DNA of 64,000 nucleotides from Tateyamaria omphalii (GTDB lineage: Bacteria; Pseudomonadota; Alphaproteobacteria; Rhodobacterales; Rhodobacteraceae): positions 3,596,001 to 3,660,000 of the forward strand of contig NZ_CP019312.1 in NCBI RefSeq assembly GCF_001969365.1. The letters are read 5' to 3'. Under the pieces are notes generated by a model, which did no database searches, had not been told where the DNA came from, and saw nothing but the letters and a program-made list of their open reading frames with translations. The position numbers were made by a program, and so were the translations under genes. Of the stretch, positions 50,498-58,809 are shown piece by piece (position 1 is the first letter of the stretch; each line of letters begins with the position of its first letter).

Positions 50498-50661
50498 GCG
50501 CAGCGCGAGCGTGATCGCCGTGGGTCACCAAAGCATCGGTCATTGCGCATGTCTGGGTCGTGAGGGTTGCTGCCTTTGACTGGTTGTAAGCGCCAGTTGC
50601 AACAGTCTGACCCTGACCCCTCTTTTTTGATCCGAATACCGCGCATACCCGTCGTCTCGAT

Positions 50662-50675
50662 TTGATCCCGATCAA
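50662..50675. promoter_or_regulatory. FNR/CRP-type box upstream of the DUF3775 gene
   Basis: TTGATCCCGATCAA fits TTGAT-N4-ATCAA perfectly and is extended to a 16-base near palindrome. It lies 48 bases before the ATG of the DUF3775 gene. Regulation by FnrL or a relative is inferred. Confidence 0.6.
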
Positions 50676-50723
50676 AGCCGCGGCGTGCGGAGTGTTTCAA
50701 GGTCAGGTCAGGAGGGTTGATCC

Positions 50724-51047
50724 ATGGATCTTGAGATTGAGCGCGCCGTTGTTGCGCAAGTGGTGTTGATGGGCCACGAGTTGGAGCGGGCCGAGGCCGA
50801 GTTGCGCGGTCTGATTGACCGGCTGGACACGGACGAACAGGCCGAGCTGGTCGCGATCATGTGGATCGGGCGCGGTGCGTTCGAACCGGATGATTGGGAG
50901 GAAGCGCTGCACACAGCAGAGGCAGAGGCGACCACCCCGTGCGCTGACTACCTGCTGGGCACGCCGCATTTCCCGGACCATCTGGAGGCGGGGATGGAAG
51001 CGCTGGGTCTGCCGCTGGGCGATGATGAGGATGCGCTGCTGCGGTAA
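50724..51047 (+). CDS. DUF3775 domain-containing protein
   Basis: The 107-residue acidic protein matches DUF3775: an N-terminal helix, then LIDRLDTDEQAELVAIMWIG followed by RGAFEPDDWEEAL, the segment TTPCADYLLGTPHFPDHLEAG and a final EALGLPL. The family is small, cytoplasmic and of unknown function. GGAGGG precedes the ATG. The 226 bases upstream hold an FNR-type box and nothing else I can assign. It is a single-gene unit, convergent with the saccharopine dehydrogenase gene. Confidence 0.85.
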   Translation: MDLEIERAVVAQVVLMGHELERAEAELRGLIDRLDTDEQAELVAIMWIGRGAFEPDDWEEALHTAEAEATTPCADYLLGTPHFPDHLEAGMEALGLPLGDDEDALLR

Positions 51048-51102
51048 CTGTCTTTGCCGTGCGCGCCAGATGGCCTCCGGTCCCAGTGCGGTTTGAGTGT
51101 TC

Positions 51103-52167
51103 TCAGTCAGACGGCATCGCCTCTATGGCGCCGTCGAATGTCTGTTTGGCGCGGCCCCAGACGCCTGATGTCAGGTCGGACAGCATGAGCAGGCTGGGCA
51201 GGAGTTGGTCGGCGTAGTCTTCGCTGCTTTCCACTGGCAGCATTGAGGGCAGGTTGTCGATTGCGGTCACATCGAGCGGTGGGTTGACGTGAACGCGAAG
51301 CGCGGGCGCATCCCATGTGGTGGTCCGGTCGTAGACCTTGATCGGGGAAAAGTCGCTGTCGGGATCGCAGGCGATGTCGCCGATGACAGTCAGTTTGCGC
51401 GCTTGGTGTGGTGTCCCCGCGGGGACAAAGACCGGCGTGCCGGGGCGCGCCAGGATGCAGTTGAAGAAGAGGTCGTGTTGCATGATTTCGGGGAAGGGGC
51501 CGCCATGGGCGGTTTCCGTCATGTCCCAGCGAGTGGTGGGCACGCCCATGACGGTGCAGAGGTCTGCGGCGCCTGAGCCGACGCGGCCGAGGGCACCGAT
51601 GATGAGTGCCGTCGGGCGCTGCGTGCCGGTCGCCACCAGGTCGGATTGCAACTCTGCCAGCAGGTGGTTGGAGCTGGGGTAGGCGGTGACCGGGCCCACG
51701 ATCCTGCCCTGTTGCTGGGCGATCCAGCATTTGAGCGCGACGGCCGCCCCTGCGTAGCCGGCCCAGTAGCCGAAGGCCGCGACCCGTTTGCCTGTCTCGT
51801 CCACCAGATATTCGAGGTCGTAGAGCGCGCCACCGCCCGCTTTGAACCGGTCGAGCAGGACTTGGCCCGCTGGCTGTCCCTTGTAGGCGTGGCCGAACAT
51901 GATGTGCTTGTGCGGCAGGGGCGTGCCGTCGTCGGGCAGTTCCTTGAGCCCGAAGATGATGGCGTCTGTTGGTGCCGTGGGCCAGGTGTTTTCGGGGGCG
52001 ATGGTGGCGCCTGCCTGCGCGTAGCGGTCGGTGGGGATGCAGCGGGTTCGGCTGTCTTCGACCGTGACCGTGATCCCGTTTGCGATCAGTTTCGAGGTCC
52101 CTTCGGGGGTGAGGCCCACGCGGTCTTCGTTCTGGCGTTGTTCGGCGCGGACCCACAGATGTGTCAT
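51103..52167 (-). CDS. Saccharopine dehydrogenase (Lys1-like)
   Basis: The 354-residue enzyme resembles the eukaryotic saccharopine dehydrogenase (NAD, L-lysine-forming). It begins HLWVRAEQRQNEDRVGLTPE with the alanine dehydrogenase/PNT-like N-terminal fold, then FGHAYKGQPAGQVLLDRFKA, DLEYLVDETGKRVAAFGYWA, and the NAD-binding IIGALGRVGSGAADLCTVMG. FFNCILARPGTPVFV and the IACDPDSDFSPIKVYDRTT segment are family blocks. It interconverts saccharopine with lysine and 2-oxoglutarate. Its ATG overlaps the stop of the GST gene (ATGA). Confidence 0.9.
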   Translation of the reverse strand: MTHLWVRAEQRQNEDRVGLTPEGTSKLIANGITVTVEDSRTRCIPTDRYAQAGATIAPENTWPTAPTDAIIFGLKELPDDGTPLPHKHIMFGHAYKGQPAGQVLLDRFKAGGGALYDLEYLVDETGKRVAAFGYWAGYAGAAVALKCWIAQQQGRIVGPVTAYPSSNHLLAELQSDLVATGTQRPTALIIGALGRVGSGAADLCTVMGVPTTRWDMTETAHGGPFPEIMQHDLFFNCILARPGTPVFVPAGTPHQARKLTVIGDIACDPDSDFSPIKVYDRTTTWDAPALRVHVNPPLDVTAIDNLPSMLPVESSEDYADQLLPSLLMLSDLTSGVWGRAKQTFDGAIEAMPSD

Positions 52168-52775
52168 CCGAGCATGCCCTTGGCGCGGATGGTTTTGACG
52201 CTGTCGCGCGCCTCCATCGCGTCCATGAAGCTGCGGAGTTTGGGGAAGGGGGCGAGGTCGACACCGTCGCCGGGCAGCCATGTGCAGACCATGAAGAGGT
52301 AGGTGTCGGCGATGGTGATCTGGTCGCCGAGGATGAAGGGACCGGTGAGGCAGTCGGTTTCAATATACTGGGCGGAGGCGGTCATGGTTTCCGGCACCTT
52401 GGCTTTCATGTCCTGCTTGCTGCTGTCCTGATCGGCCCAACGGTGGCCGCGCATCTTGTGCGCGTGGTTCACGTGCATGGTGGAGGCGAGGTAGTACATG
52501 ACGCTGCGCGCCCTGGCCGCCTGGATCGGGTCAGTGGGCATGAGGTGCGGCGCTTGGGTGGCGATGTAGTCGAGGAGCGCGCCGGTTTCGGTGAGGATCG
52601 TGCCGTCCACCTCGAGTGCGGGGACGCGGCCCTTGGGGTTCACTTTCGCGTAGCCGGGGGATTGCTGGTCGCCTGCGGCGAAGTTGAGTTGGTGGGTGTC
52701 GTAGGGCAGGCCCGCTTCCTCGAGCGCGATGGCGACGGCGATCGAGATGGTGCTGGTGGCGTAGTAGAGTTTCAT
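52164..52775 (-). CDS. Glutathione S-transferase family protein
   Basis: The 203-residue protein has a thioredoxin-like N-terminal domain (LYYATSTISIAVAIALEEAG, the cis-Pro in NPKGRVPALEVDG, and the glutathione-contacting LTETGALLDYIA) and an all-helical C-terminal domain (GPFILGDQITIADTYLFMVC). It looks most like beta-class GSTs. It lies between a histidine phosphatase gene, nine bases upstream, and saccharopine dehydrogenase, overlapping by four bases. Substrate unknown. Confidence 0.9.
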   Translation of the reverse strand: MKLYYATSTISIAVAIALEEAGLPYDTHQLNFAAGDQQSPGYAKVNPKGRVPALEVDGTILTETGALLDYIATQAPHLMPTDPIQAARARSVMYYLASTMHVNHAHKMRGHRWADQDSSKQDMKAKVPETMTASAQYIETDCLTGPFILGDQITIADTYLFMVCTWLPGDGVDLAPFPKLRSFMDAMEARDSVKTIRAKGMLG

Positions 52776-52784
52776 GCGCGTTCC

Positions 52785-53438
52785 TTAGACATGGGTCTGA
52801 GCGTGGTGCCGATCCGGGTGTTCGAGATGCGGCACAGCGTTGAACATCACCGGCGACCACGTGCCACCGATGGGGTGCAGCCGGTGCATCGAGGTGTTCA
52901 TGATCGCAAGCGCGACATTGGCCATCGCACCGACCTCGAGCCCCAGGTGCAGCCGCATGGTCATCGCGATGAGGCCGCCCGAGGTCACGACGAGGGCGGG
53001 GCCGTCGCCCTGGCCGATTTCGGTCAGTGCGTCCTTGATCCGTGTCTCAAACTCCGAGAACCGTTCGGGCACGTTTTTCAGCTTATCGTCCTGCCAGTGG
53101 GCAAGCACCTTGGGGAAGTGGTGCACGAACTCCGATGGCGCGGTGGGGACCGGGATGCCATGTTCGTCCTCCAGCGCCTGGGCCATGGTGAAGTATTCAA
53201 GTTCGTTCAGGCGCGCATCTTCGGTGGCCCTCATCCCGGTTTCCATGCCGTTGGCCGTCTCGCGGTGGCGCCTGAGCGTGCCGGTGTAGAGCCGCGTGTG
53301 GTGTTGGTGCGTCGCCTGCATGTGGGCGCCGAGCCAGGCCGATTGCTGGTGGCCGAGGTCGGAGAGCTGGTCGTAGCTGGCTTCGTCCTTGGCATGCGTG
53401 TTGGCTTGGCCGTGGCGGATGAGGGTGATGTGGGACAT
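52785..53438 (-). CDS. Histidine phosphatase superfamily protein
   Basis: The 217-residue protein has the N-terminal catalytic RHG motif as LIRHGQANTHA, and LYTGTLRRHRETANGM, which provides the second Arg and a transition-state group. LNELEYF follows. The C-terminal site reads LVVTSGGLIAMTM, where the usual second His (S-H-G) is replaced by Gly (S-G-G). The His substitution may alter or weaken activity; it recurs in some members as far as I know. A much longer open frame upstream is not used. It leads the operon phosphatase, GST, saccharopine dehydrogenase. Confidence 0.88.
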   Translation of the reverse strand: MSHITLIRHGQANTHAKDEASYDQLSDLGHQQSAWLGAHMQATHQHHTRLYTGTLRRHRETANGMETGMRATEDARLNELEYFTMAQALEDEHGIPVPTAPSEFVHHFPKVLAHWQDDKLKNVPERFSEFETRIKDALTEIGQGDGPALVVTSGGLIAMTMRLHLGLEVGAMANVALAIMNTSMHRLHPIGGTWSPVMFNAVPHLEHPDRHHAQTHV

Positions 53439-53505
53439 GGGTGCCTGTTGGTTTGTTGCTCTTGTTCTAGGCCGGTGACGTGCGTGTGGAAAGTGCGGGA
53501 GCCTC

Positions 53506-53534
53506 CGGCGGGGATTTTTTTGAACCAGAGAAGG
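53506..53534 (+). repeat. Degenerate intergenic repeat, copy 4
   Basis: CGGCGGGGATTTTTTTGAAC followed by CAGAGAAGG. It shares TGAACCAGAGAAG with copy 2 at 30012. It lies just past the 3' end of the AbrB-type gene and ahead of the phosphatase gene on the minus strand. Confidence 0.6.
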
Positions 53535-53548
53535 CGGACTGTGGTGCG

Positions 53549-54592
53549 TCAGTGTTTGCGGATGCGCCCGACGAAGGCTGGGAGGAGGACTGTCAGGAAG
53601 AGGAGGCGGGAGACGTGGGCAGCGGCGACAAAGCCTGGGTTGGCGCCGAGGACGACGCCCATGGCGATCATGGTTTCCAGGCCGCCCGGCGCGAAGGCGA
53701 TGAGGACGTGGGTGGGGTCGAAGCCGAGTGTGTAGGCGATGGGCAGCGCTGCGGCGAGGGCCATGAGGACGGTAAGTGTTGTGACGGTGAGACCAGCGAG
53801 AAGCGAGGTGGCGAGGGCCTGGCGTGTGATCCCGTTGAACCGGGCGCCGATGAGGGTGCCGACCGTCATCAGCCCTGCGTAGCTGAGCCAAGGGTGCATG
53901 ACCCCCGGTGTCACTTCCGTTGTGTGGCCGAGGGCGGAGGCGACCATGCCGCCGATCAGGAGCGGGGCGGGCAGCCCGATCTTGTCGAGGGCGTAGCCGA
54001 GGGCGAGCCCTGCTAGCAGGAGAAGGCCCAGATGGGTCCAGGCCATGGCCGGGCCGGGGGGCAGGATCTGGCCTGTCAGTTCGAACCCGAACGCGAGGGC
54101 GATGGCGGGGACCGTGAGTGTGAGGGCGAGCAGGCGGACGGACTGGATGACCACGATGCGCGTTGTGTCGAGGTTGAGGCCTGTGGAAAGACCCACCACA
54201 AAGCTGAGGTGACCGGGGGCGGCGGCGAGATAGGCGCTGCGTTTGTCGAGGCCGAAGCCATGGTGCAGGAGCCGCCCGCAGAGCCAGAGCGTGGCCCAGA
54301 GCATCACGCCAAGTGCCGCGAAAGCCAATGGCCAGCGCAGCATGGCCTGGGTTGCGCTGCTGTCTACGCCACTGCCGATGCTGACCCCTACCAGGAGGAA
54401 GACGAGGTTGCGCACCGTGTCGTCGATGCCGGTGCGCAGCCCCGCGAGGGCGGCGAGGCTGACGAACAGTGCCGGGCCGGTGAGGACGGCGATGGGGGCG
54501 CCGATGGCTTCCGCGATCCCTGCGCCGATGGCGCCCATGATCAGGGTTTGGCCTGTGATGCGCAGGCTGTGGGCGGTGGGGCGTGTAAGCAT
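53549..54592 (-). CDS. AbrB-type (TIGR03082) membrane protein
   Basis: The 347-residue protein has about ten membrane helices in two pseudo-repeats. It matches the family annotated AbrB or ammonia monooxygenase by old naming: GAPIAVLTGPALFVSLAALA, RNLVFLLVGVSIGSGVD, YLAAAPGHLSFVVGLSTGLN and in the second half PAPLLIGGMVASALGHTT and DPTHVLIAFAPGGLETMIAM. The repeated A-P-G-(G/H) motif is characteristic. It is not a DNA-binding AbrB. Transport or regulation has been proposed for the family without proof. Confidence 0.9.
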   Translation of the reverse strand: MLTRPTAHSLRITGQTLIMGAIGAGIAEAIGAPIAVLTGPALFVSLAALAGLRTGIDDTVRNLVFLLVGVSIGSGVDSSATQAMLRWPLAFAALGVMLWATLWLCGRLLHHGFGLDKRSAYLAAAPGHLSFVVGLSTGLNLDTTRIVVIQSVRLLALTLTVPAIALAFGFELTGQILPPGPAMAWTHLGLLLLAGLALGYALDKIGLPAPLLIGGMVASALGHTTEVTPGVMHPWLSYAGLMTVGTLIGARFNGITRQALATSLLAGLTVTTLTVLMALAAALPIAYTLGFDPTHVLIAFAPGGLETMIAMGVVLGANPGFVAAAHVSRLLFLTVLLPAFVGRIRKH

Positions 54593-54741
54593 CCCCTTTG
54601 GCTATCCGTGTTGCCGGGGGTGAGCAATGGTTGCGGATCGGAAACCTCTATGGCGCAAAACCGGGGTGCGGTGTCGGGATTGGGAGTCACCTGGCCCCCA
54701 ATGCTCCCCTATATCGGATGGAGCACAGGGAGATTTGGCGC

Positions 54742-57507
54742 ATGTCGGACAAGGTGACGTTCACGCTGGACGGGCAAGAGGTTGTGGCCGAGGCGGGCAT
54801 GACCATCTGGGACGTGGCCCATGGCCGCGGTCTGGTGATCCCGCATCTGTGTCACAAGCCTGCGCCCGGCTATCGCCCTGACGGGAACTGTCGCGCCTGT
54901 ATGGTCGAGATCGAGGGCGAGCGGGTGCTGGCCGCGTCGTGCATTCGCGAGCCCAGCGACGGCATGGTTGTGACCACCAATTCTGCCCGTGCAGAGAGTG
55001 CACGGAAGATGGTCGTCGAGATGCTGATGGCCGATCAGCCCGAGCGCGACGTGGCGCATGACAAGTCCGCCCACCTTTGGGACATGGCCGAGATGAACGG
55101 TGTGTCCGAGAGCCGGTTTCCCAAGCTGGAAGAGGGGCGCATTCCGCTGCTGGATGACAGCCACGTGGCGATGTCGGTGAACCTCGATGCCTGCATTCAG
55201 TGCGGGCTGTGCGTGCGCGCCTGTCGCGAGGTGCAGGTCAATGACGTGATCGGCATGGCGGGGCGGGGGCATGACAGCTATCCGACCTTTGATATGGCCG
55301 ACCCGATGGGCGAGAGCACCTGTGTGGCCTGCGGTGAATGTGTGCAGGCCTGCCCGACGGGGGCGTTGATGCCGTCGACTGTTGTGGACGACGCGCAGGT
55401 TGGGGACAGCAAGGACTACGACAGCGAGGTCGAGAGCATTTGTCCGTTCTGCGGTGTTGGGTGTCAGGTGTCGCTGAAGGTGAAGGATGGCCGCGTCAAA
55501 TATGTCGAGGGCATCAATGGGCCCGCAAACGAGGGGCGGCTCTGTGTGAAGGGGCGCTTTGGCTTTGACTACATCCATCACGATCACCGTCTGACCAAAC
55601 CGCTGATCCGGCGCGAGGACGCGCCTGCGAAGGGGCTGAATGTGGACCCCGGCGATTGGTCGACGCATTTCCGGGAAGCGTCCTGGGAGGAGGCTTTGGA
55701 TTTTGCTGCCAACGGTCTGAAGGGGCGCGGGCGTGAAGTGGCTGGCTTTGGGTCGGCGAAGTGTACGAACGAGGAAGCCTATCTGTTTCAGAAGATGATC
55801 CGGCAGGGCTTTGGCCACAACAATGTCGATCACTGCACGCGGTTGTGTCATGCGTCATCCGTGGCGGCGCTGATGGAGAATGTGGGGTCGGGTGCTGTGA
55901 CGGCGACCTTCAACGAGATCGAGAATGCGGATGTGGCGATTGCGATTGGGTGTAACCCGATCGAGAACCACCCGGTGGCGGCGACCTATTTCAAGCAGTT
56001 CACCAAGCGCGGTGGCAAGCTGATCGTGATGGACCCGCGAGGGCAGGCGTTGAAACGTTTTGCCAGCCACATGTTGCAGTTCCGGCCCGGCGCGGATGTG
56101 AGCATGCTTAACGCGATCATGCATGTGATCGTCGAAGAGGGTCTGTACGACCAGCAGTATATCGACGCCTATACCGAGAATTGGGACGCAGAGAAGGCGC
56201 ATCTGGAAGGCTTTGCGCCCGAGAAGATGGCGGAGATCTGTGGGATCGAGGCGGAGGTGCTGCGCGATGTGGCGCGCACCTTTGCCGGGGCCAAGTCGGC
56301 GATGATCTTCTGGGGTATGGGTGTCAGCCAGCACATTCATGGGACCGACAATTCGCGCTGTCTGATTTCGCTTGCGCTGATGACCGGGCAGGTGGGGCGG
56401 CCAGGGGCTGGCCTGCATCCGCTCAGGGGCCAGAACAATGTGCAAGGCGCGTCTGATGCCGGCCTGATTCCGATGTTCCTGCCTGACTACCAGACGGTGA
56501 CGGATGATGGCGTGCGCTCGGCCTTTACCGATGTCTGGGGGTCTGGCGATTTCTCGAACGAGAAGGGGCTGACCGTCACTGAAATCATGGATGACGTGCA
56601 TGCCGGGAACATCAAGGCGATGTATATTCTGGGTGAGAACCCGGCCATGTCGGACCCGGATGTGGAGCATGCGCGCGATGCGCTTGCCAAGCTGGATCAT
56701 CTGGTGGTGCAGGACATTTTCATCACCGAGACGGCGAATTATGCCGATGTGATCCTGCCTGCCTCGGCCTTTGCCGAGAAGACGGGGACCGTGACCAACA
56801 CGAACCGTCAGGTGCAGATGGGGCGCCCCGCGGTGCCGCCGCCCGGCGAGGCCAAGGAAGATTGGTGGATCGAGGTGGAACTGGCCAAGCGGCTGGGCCT
56901 GGGCTGGGAGTATCAGAGCCCGGCGGATGTGTTTGCCGAGATGAAGTTGAACATGAAGTCGCTCGACAACATCACGTGGGCGCGGCTGGAGGGGCAGAAT
57001 GCTGTCACCTATCCGTCCTTGAGCCCGGAGGATCCGGGGCAGGCGATTGTGTTTGGCGATGGGTTTCCGCGCCCGGAGGGCCGTGCGCGGTTTACGCCCG
57101 CGTCGGTGATTGCGCCGGACGATGTGCCGGATGCCGAGTACCCGATGATCCTGACCACGGGGCGGCAGCTCGAGCATTGGCATACCGGGTCGATGACGCG
57201 CCGTGCGACCGTTCTGGATGCGGTGGAACCGGAGGCGAATTGTTCCTTGCACCCTTCGACCTTGCGCAAGCTGGGGGCCGTGCCGGGCGATATGGTGCGG
57301 TTGACGACCAAGCGCGGGTCCATCGAGATCATGGCGCGGGAAGATCGTGCGGTATCACCCGACATGGTGTTCCTGCCCTTTGCCTATGTCGAGGCGGCGG
57401 CGAACATTCTGACGAACCCGGCCGTTGATCCCTATGGCAAGATTCCGGAGTTCAAGTTTTCGGCTGTCCGCGTTGAGGCCGTGGCCGGGGCTGTTGCGGC
57501 GGAGTGA
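54742..57507 (+). CDS. fdhA: Formate dehydrogenase alpha subunit (molybdopterin-dependent)
   Basis: The enzyme oxidises formate to CO2. The 921-residue protein has an N-terminal 2Fe-2S ferredoxin domain (CHKPAPGYRPDGNCRAC), a His/Cys3 cluster region, two 4Fe-4S clusters (CIQCGLCVRAC, CVACGECVQAC), then the molybdenum domain whose 4Fe-4S site is CPFCGVGCQVS plus EGRLCVKGRFG. The active site is VDHCTRLCHASSVAAL with Cys, not selenocysteine, as metal ligand. NDNSRCLISLALMTGQVGRP-type and HPLRGQNNVQGASD complete the MoCo site. No beta, gamma or FdhD gene is adjacent. The ATG at MSDKVTF follows GGGAG; an upstream in-frame ATG (MEHREIW) is possible. Confidence 0.92.
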   Translation: MSDKVTFTLDGQEVVAEAGMTIWDVAHGRGLVIPHLCHKPAPGYRPDGNCRACMVEIEGERVLAASCIREPSDGMVVTTNSARAESARKMVVEMLMADQPERDVAHDKSAHLWDMAEMNGVSESRFPKLEEGRIPLLDDSHVAMSVNLDACIQCGLCVRACREVQVNDVIGMAGRGHDSYPTFDMADPMGESTCVACGECVQACPTGALMPSTVVDDAQVGDSKDYDSEVESICPFCGVGCQVSLKVKDGRVKYVEGINGPANEGRLCVKGRFGFDYIHHDHRLTKPLIRREDAPAKGLNVDPGDWSTHFREASWEEALDFAANGLKGRGREVAGFGSAKCTNEEAYLFQKMIRQGFGHNNVDHCTRLCHASSVAALMENVGSGAVTATFNEIENADVAIAIGCNPIENHPVAATYFKQFTKRGGKLIVMDPRGQALKRFASHMLQFRPGADVSMLNAIMHVIVEEGLYDQQYIDAYTENWDAEKAHLEGFAPEKMAEICGIEAEVLRDVARTFAGAKSAMIFWGMGVSQHIHGTDNSRCLISLALMTGQVGRPGAGLHPLRGQNNVQGASDAGLIPMFLPDYQTVTDDGVRSAFTDVWGSGDFSNEKGLTVTEIMDDVHAGNIKAMYILGENPAMSDPDVEHARDALAKLDHLVVQDIFITETANYADVILPASAFAEKTGTVTNTNRQVQMGRPAVPPPGEAKEDWWIEVELAKRLGLGWEYQSPADVFAEMKLNMKSLDNITWARLEGQNAVTYPSLSPEDPGQAIVFGDGFPRPEGRARFTPASVIAPDDVPDAEYPMILTTGRQLEHWHTGSMTRRATVLDAVEPEANCSLHPSTLRKLGAVPGDMVRLTTKRGSIEIMAREDRAVSPDMVFLPFAYVEAAANILTNPAVDPYGKIPEFKFSAVRVEAVAGAVAAE

Positions 57508-57550
57508 TCCGGATGTGCGCCTGGCGGCGCGCGCGATTCATTTTTGTGAA

Positions 57551-57567
57551 TGGGGGCTCTGCCCCCA
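57551..57567. terminator. Hairpin after fdhA
   Basis: TGGGGGC-TCT-GCCCCCA is a 7-bp stem directly before intergenic repeat copy 5. It likely ends the fdhA transcript. Confidence 0.5.
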
Positions 57568-57569
57568 AA

Positions 57570-57598
57570 CCCCCGAAGTATTTCTGGCCAGAAGAAGG
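57570..57598 (+). repeat. Degenerate intergenic repeat, copy 5
   Basis: CCCCCGAAGTATTTCTGGCC followed by AGAAGAAGG. Its last bases run into GGGGAG, so the repeat supplies the ribosome-binding region of the next gene at 57607. Confidence 0.7.
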
Positions 57599-57606
57599 GG
57601 AGTGCG

Positions 57607-58809
57607 GTGGCGCTGAATTCTGAGCGGTTCGTGGCAGATTTGCATATCCTGCGCACCTTTGGTGCGTCGGGGGTGGGCAAGGGTGTCGTGCGCCCCGCCT
57701 ATTCCGAGGCGGATATGGCGGCGCGGGACTGGTTGGCATCGCGTATGGCAGAGGCGGGGTTGGAACCGCGCTTTGATGTGATGGGGAACCTGTTTGGCGT
57801 TGCCGAGGGGCCGTCGCTGCTGCTTGGGTCGCATTCGGACAGTCAGCCGCAGGGCGGGTGGCTGGATGGGGCGCTGGGCGTTGTCGCTGCCTTGGAAGTG
57901 GCGCGGGCGAGTGTCGAGGCGGGTGGGCCTGCGATTTCGGTGGTGTCCTTTCAGGATGAAGAGGGGCGCTATGGCGTGACCACCGGATCGAACGTCTGGA
58001 CCGGTGGGCTGTCCTTGGCCGACGCGGATGCGTTGGTGGACCATGATGGGGTCGCTTTGGGTGAGGCCCGGCGGGTTGTCGGGGACCGGGTTGGCGCGCC
58101 GGTTGATCCCGCGCAGTTTACCGCTTTTGTCGAACTGCATATCGAGCAGGGGGCGACTTTGGATACTGCCGGCGCGCAGATCGGGGTTGTGACGGACATT
58201 GTCGGCATTCGGGATCGGGTGATCACCCTGACAGGGCAGCAGAACCACGCGGGGACGACGGCCATGGCGCTGCGCCGGGATGCGTTTCAGGGGCTTGTGG
58301 CCTTTTCCGGCCGATTGAATGAGCGGCTGCGGAATGTGGTGACGCCCTCGTCCGTCTGGACCATTGGACATGTCGCTGTCGCGCCGAATGCGTCGTCCAT
58401 CGTGCCGGGACAGGTGCGGTTTTCGATGCAATGGCGTGATGGGGACGCAGACCGGTTGGCGCGGATGGAAGCGGTGATCGAGGAAACCCTGGCCGAGGTC
58501 GCGGCCGAGATGAATTTGGGTGTCGAACAGGGGCCGCTTTTGGGGTTGGAGCCTGTGGCGATGGATGGCCATCTGCGGGCATGCCTGGAGGCCGGAGCGG
58601 AGGCTGTGGCGCCGGGCAAGTGGCGGCGCATGCCATCTGGCGCGCTGCATGATGCCACGAATGTGGCGCGGGTCATGCCTGTCGCGATGCTTTTTGTACC
58701 GTCCATTGGCGGCATCAGCCATGCGTTTGAGGAAGACACGGATGAGGCTGATCTGGTGGCGGGTCTGCGGGTGCTGGCCCATGCTGCGGGGCTTCAGGCC
58801 CTGGCATAG
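57607..58809 (+). CDS. Allantoate amidohydrolase-type M20 hydrolase (AllC/hydantoinase family)
   Basis: The 400-residue enzyme is of the M20 Zn/Mn amidohydrolase family that includes allantoate amidohydrolase and N-carbamoyl-L-amino acid hydrolase. Metal ligands lie in [30 protein letters not shown] and [25 protein letters not shown] replaces the usual S-G-A-G-H-D-A, and [14 protein letters not shown] holds the last His. With urate-ureide genes in the same window it is most simply AllC, converting allantoate to ureidoglycine, carbon dioxide and ammonia. A carbamoyl-amino acid substrate is the alternative. The start is GTG with GGGGAG well placed. Confidence 0.8.
   Translation: MALNSERFVADLHILRTFGASGVGKGVVRPAYSEADMAARDWLASRMAEAGLEPRFDVMGNLFGVAEGPSLLLGSHSDSQPQGGWLDGALGVVAALEVARASVEAGGPAISVVSFQDEEGRYGVTTGSNVWTGGLSLADADALVDHDGVALGEARRVVGDRVGAPVDPAQFTAFVELHIEQGATLDTAGAQIGVVTDIVGIRDRVITLTGQQNHAGTTAMALRRDAFQGLVAFSGRLNERLRNVVTPSSVWTIGHVAVAPNASSIVPGQVRFSMQWRDGDADRLARMEAVIEETLAEVAAEMNLGVEQGPLLGLEPVAMDGHLRACLEAGAEAVAPGKWRRMPSGALHDATNVARVMPVAMLFVPSIGGISHAFEEDTDEADLVAGLRVLAHAAGLQALA

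Noticed and set aside
54742..57507. Selenocysteine in formate dehydrogenase
   Set aside because: The active-site position is encoded by an ordinary Cys codon (CTRLCH) and there is no in-frame TGA.
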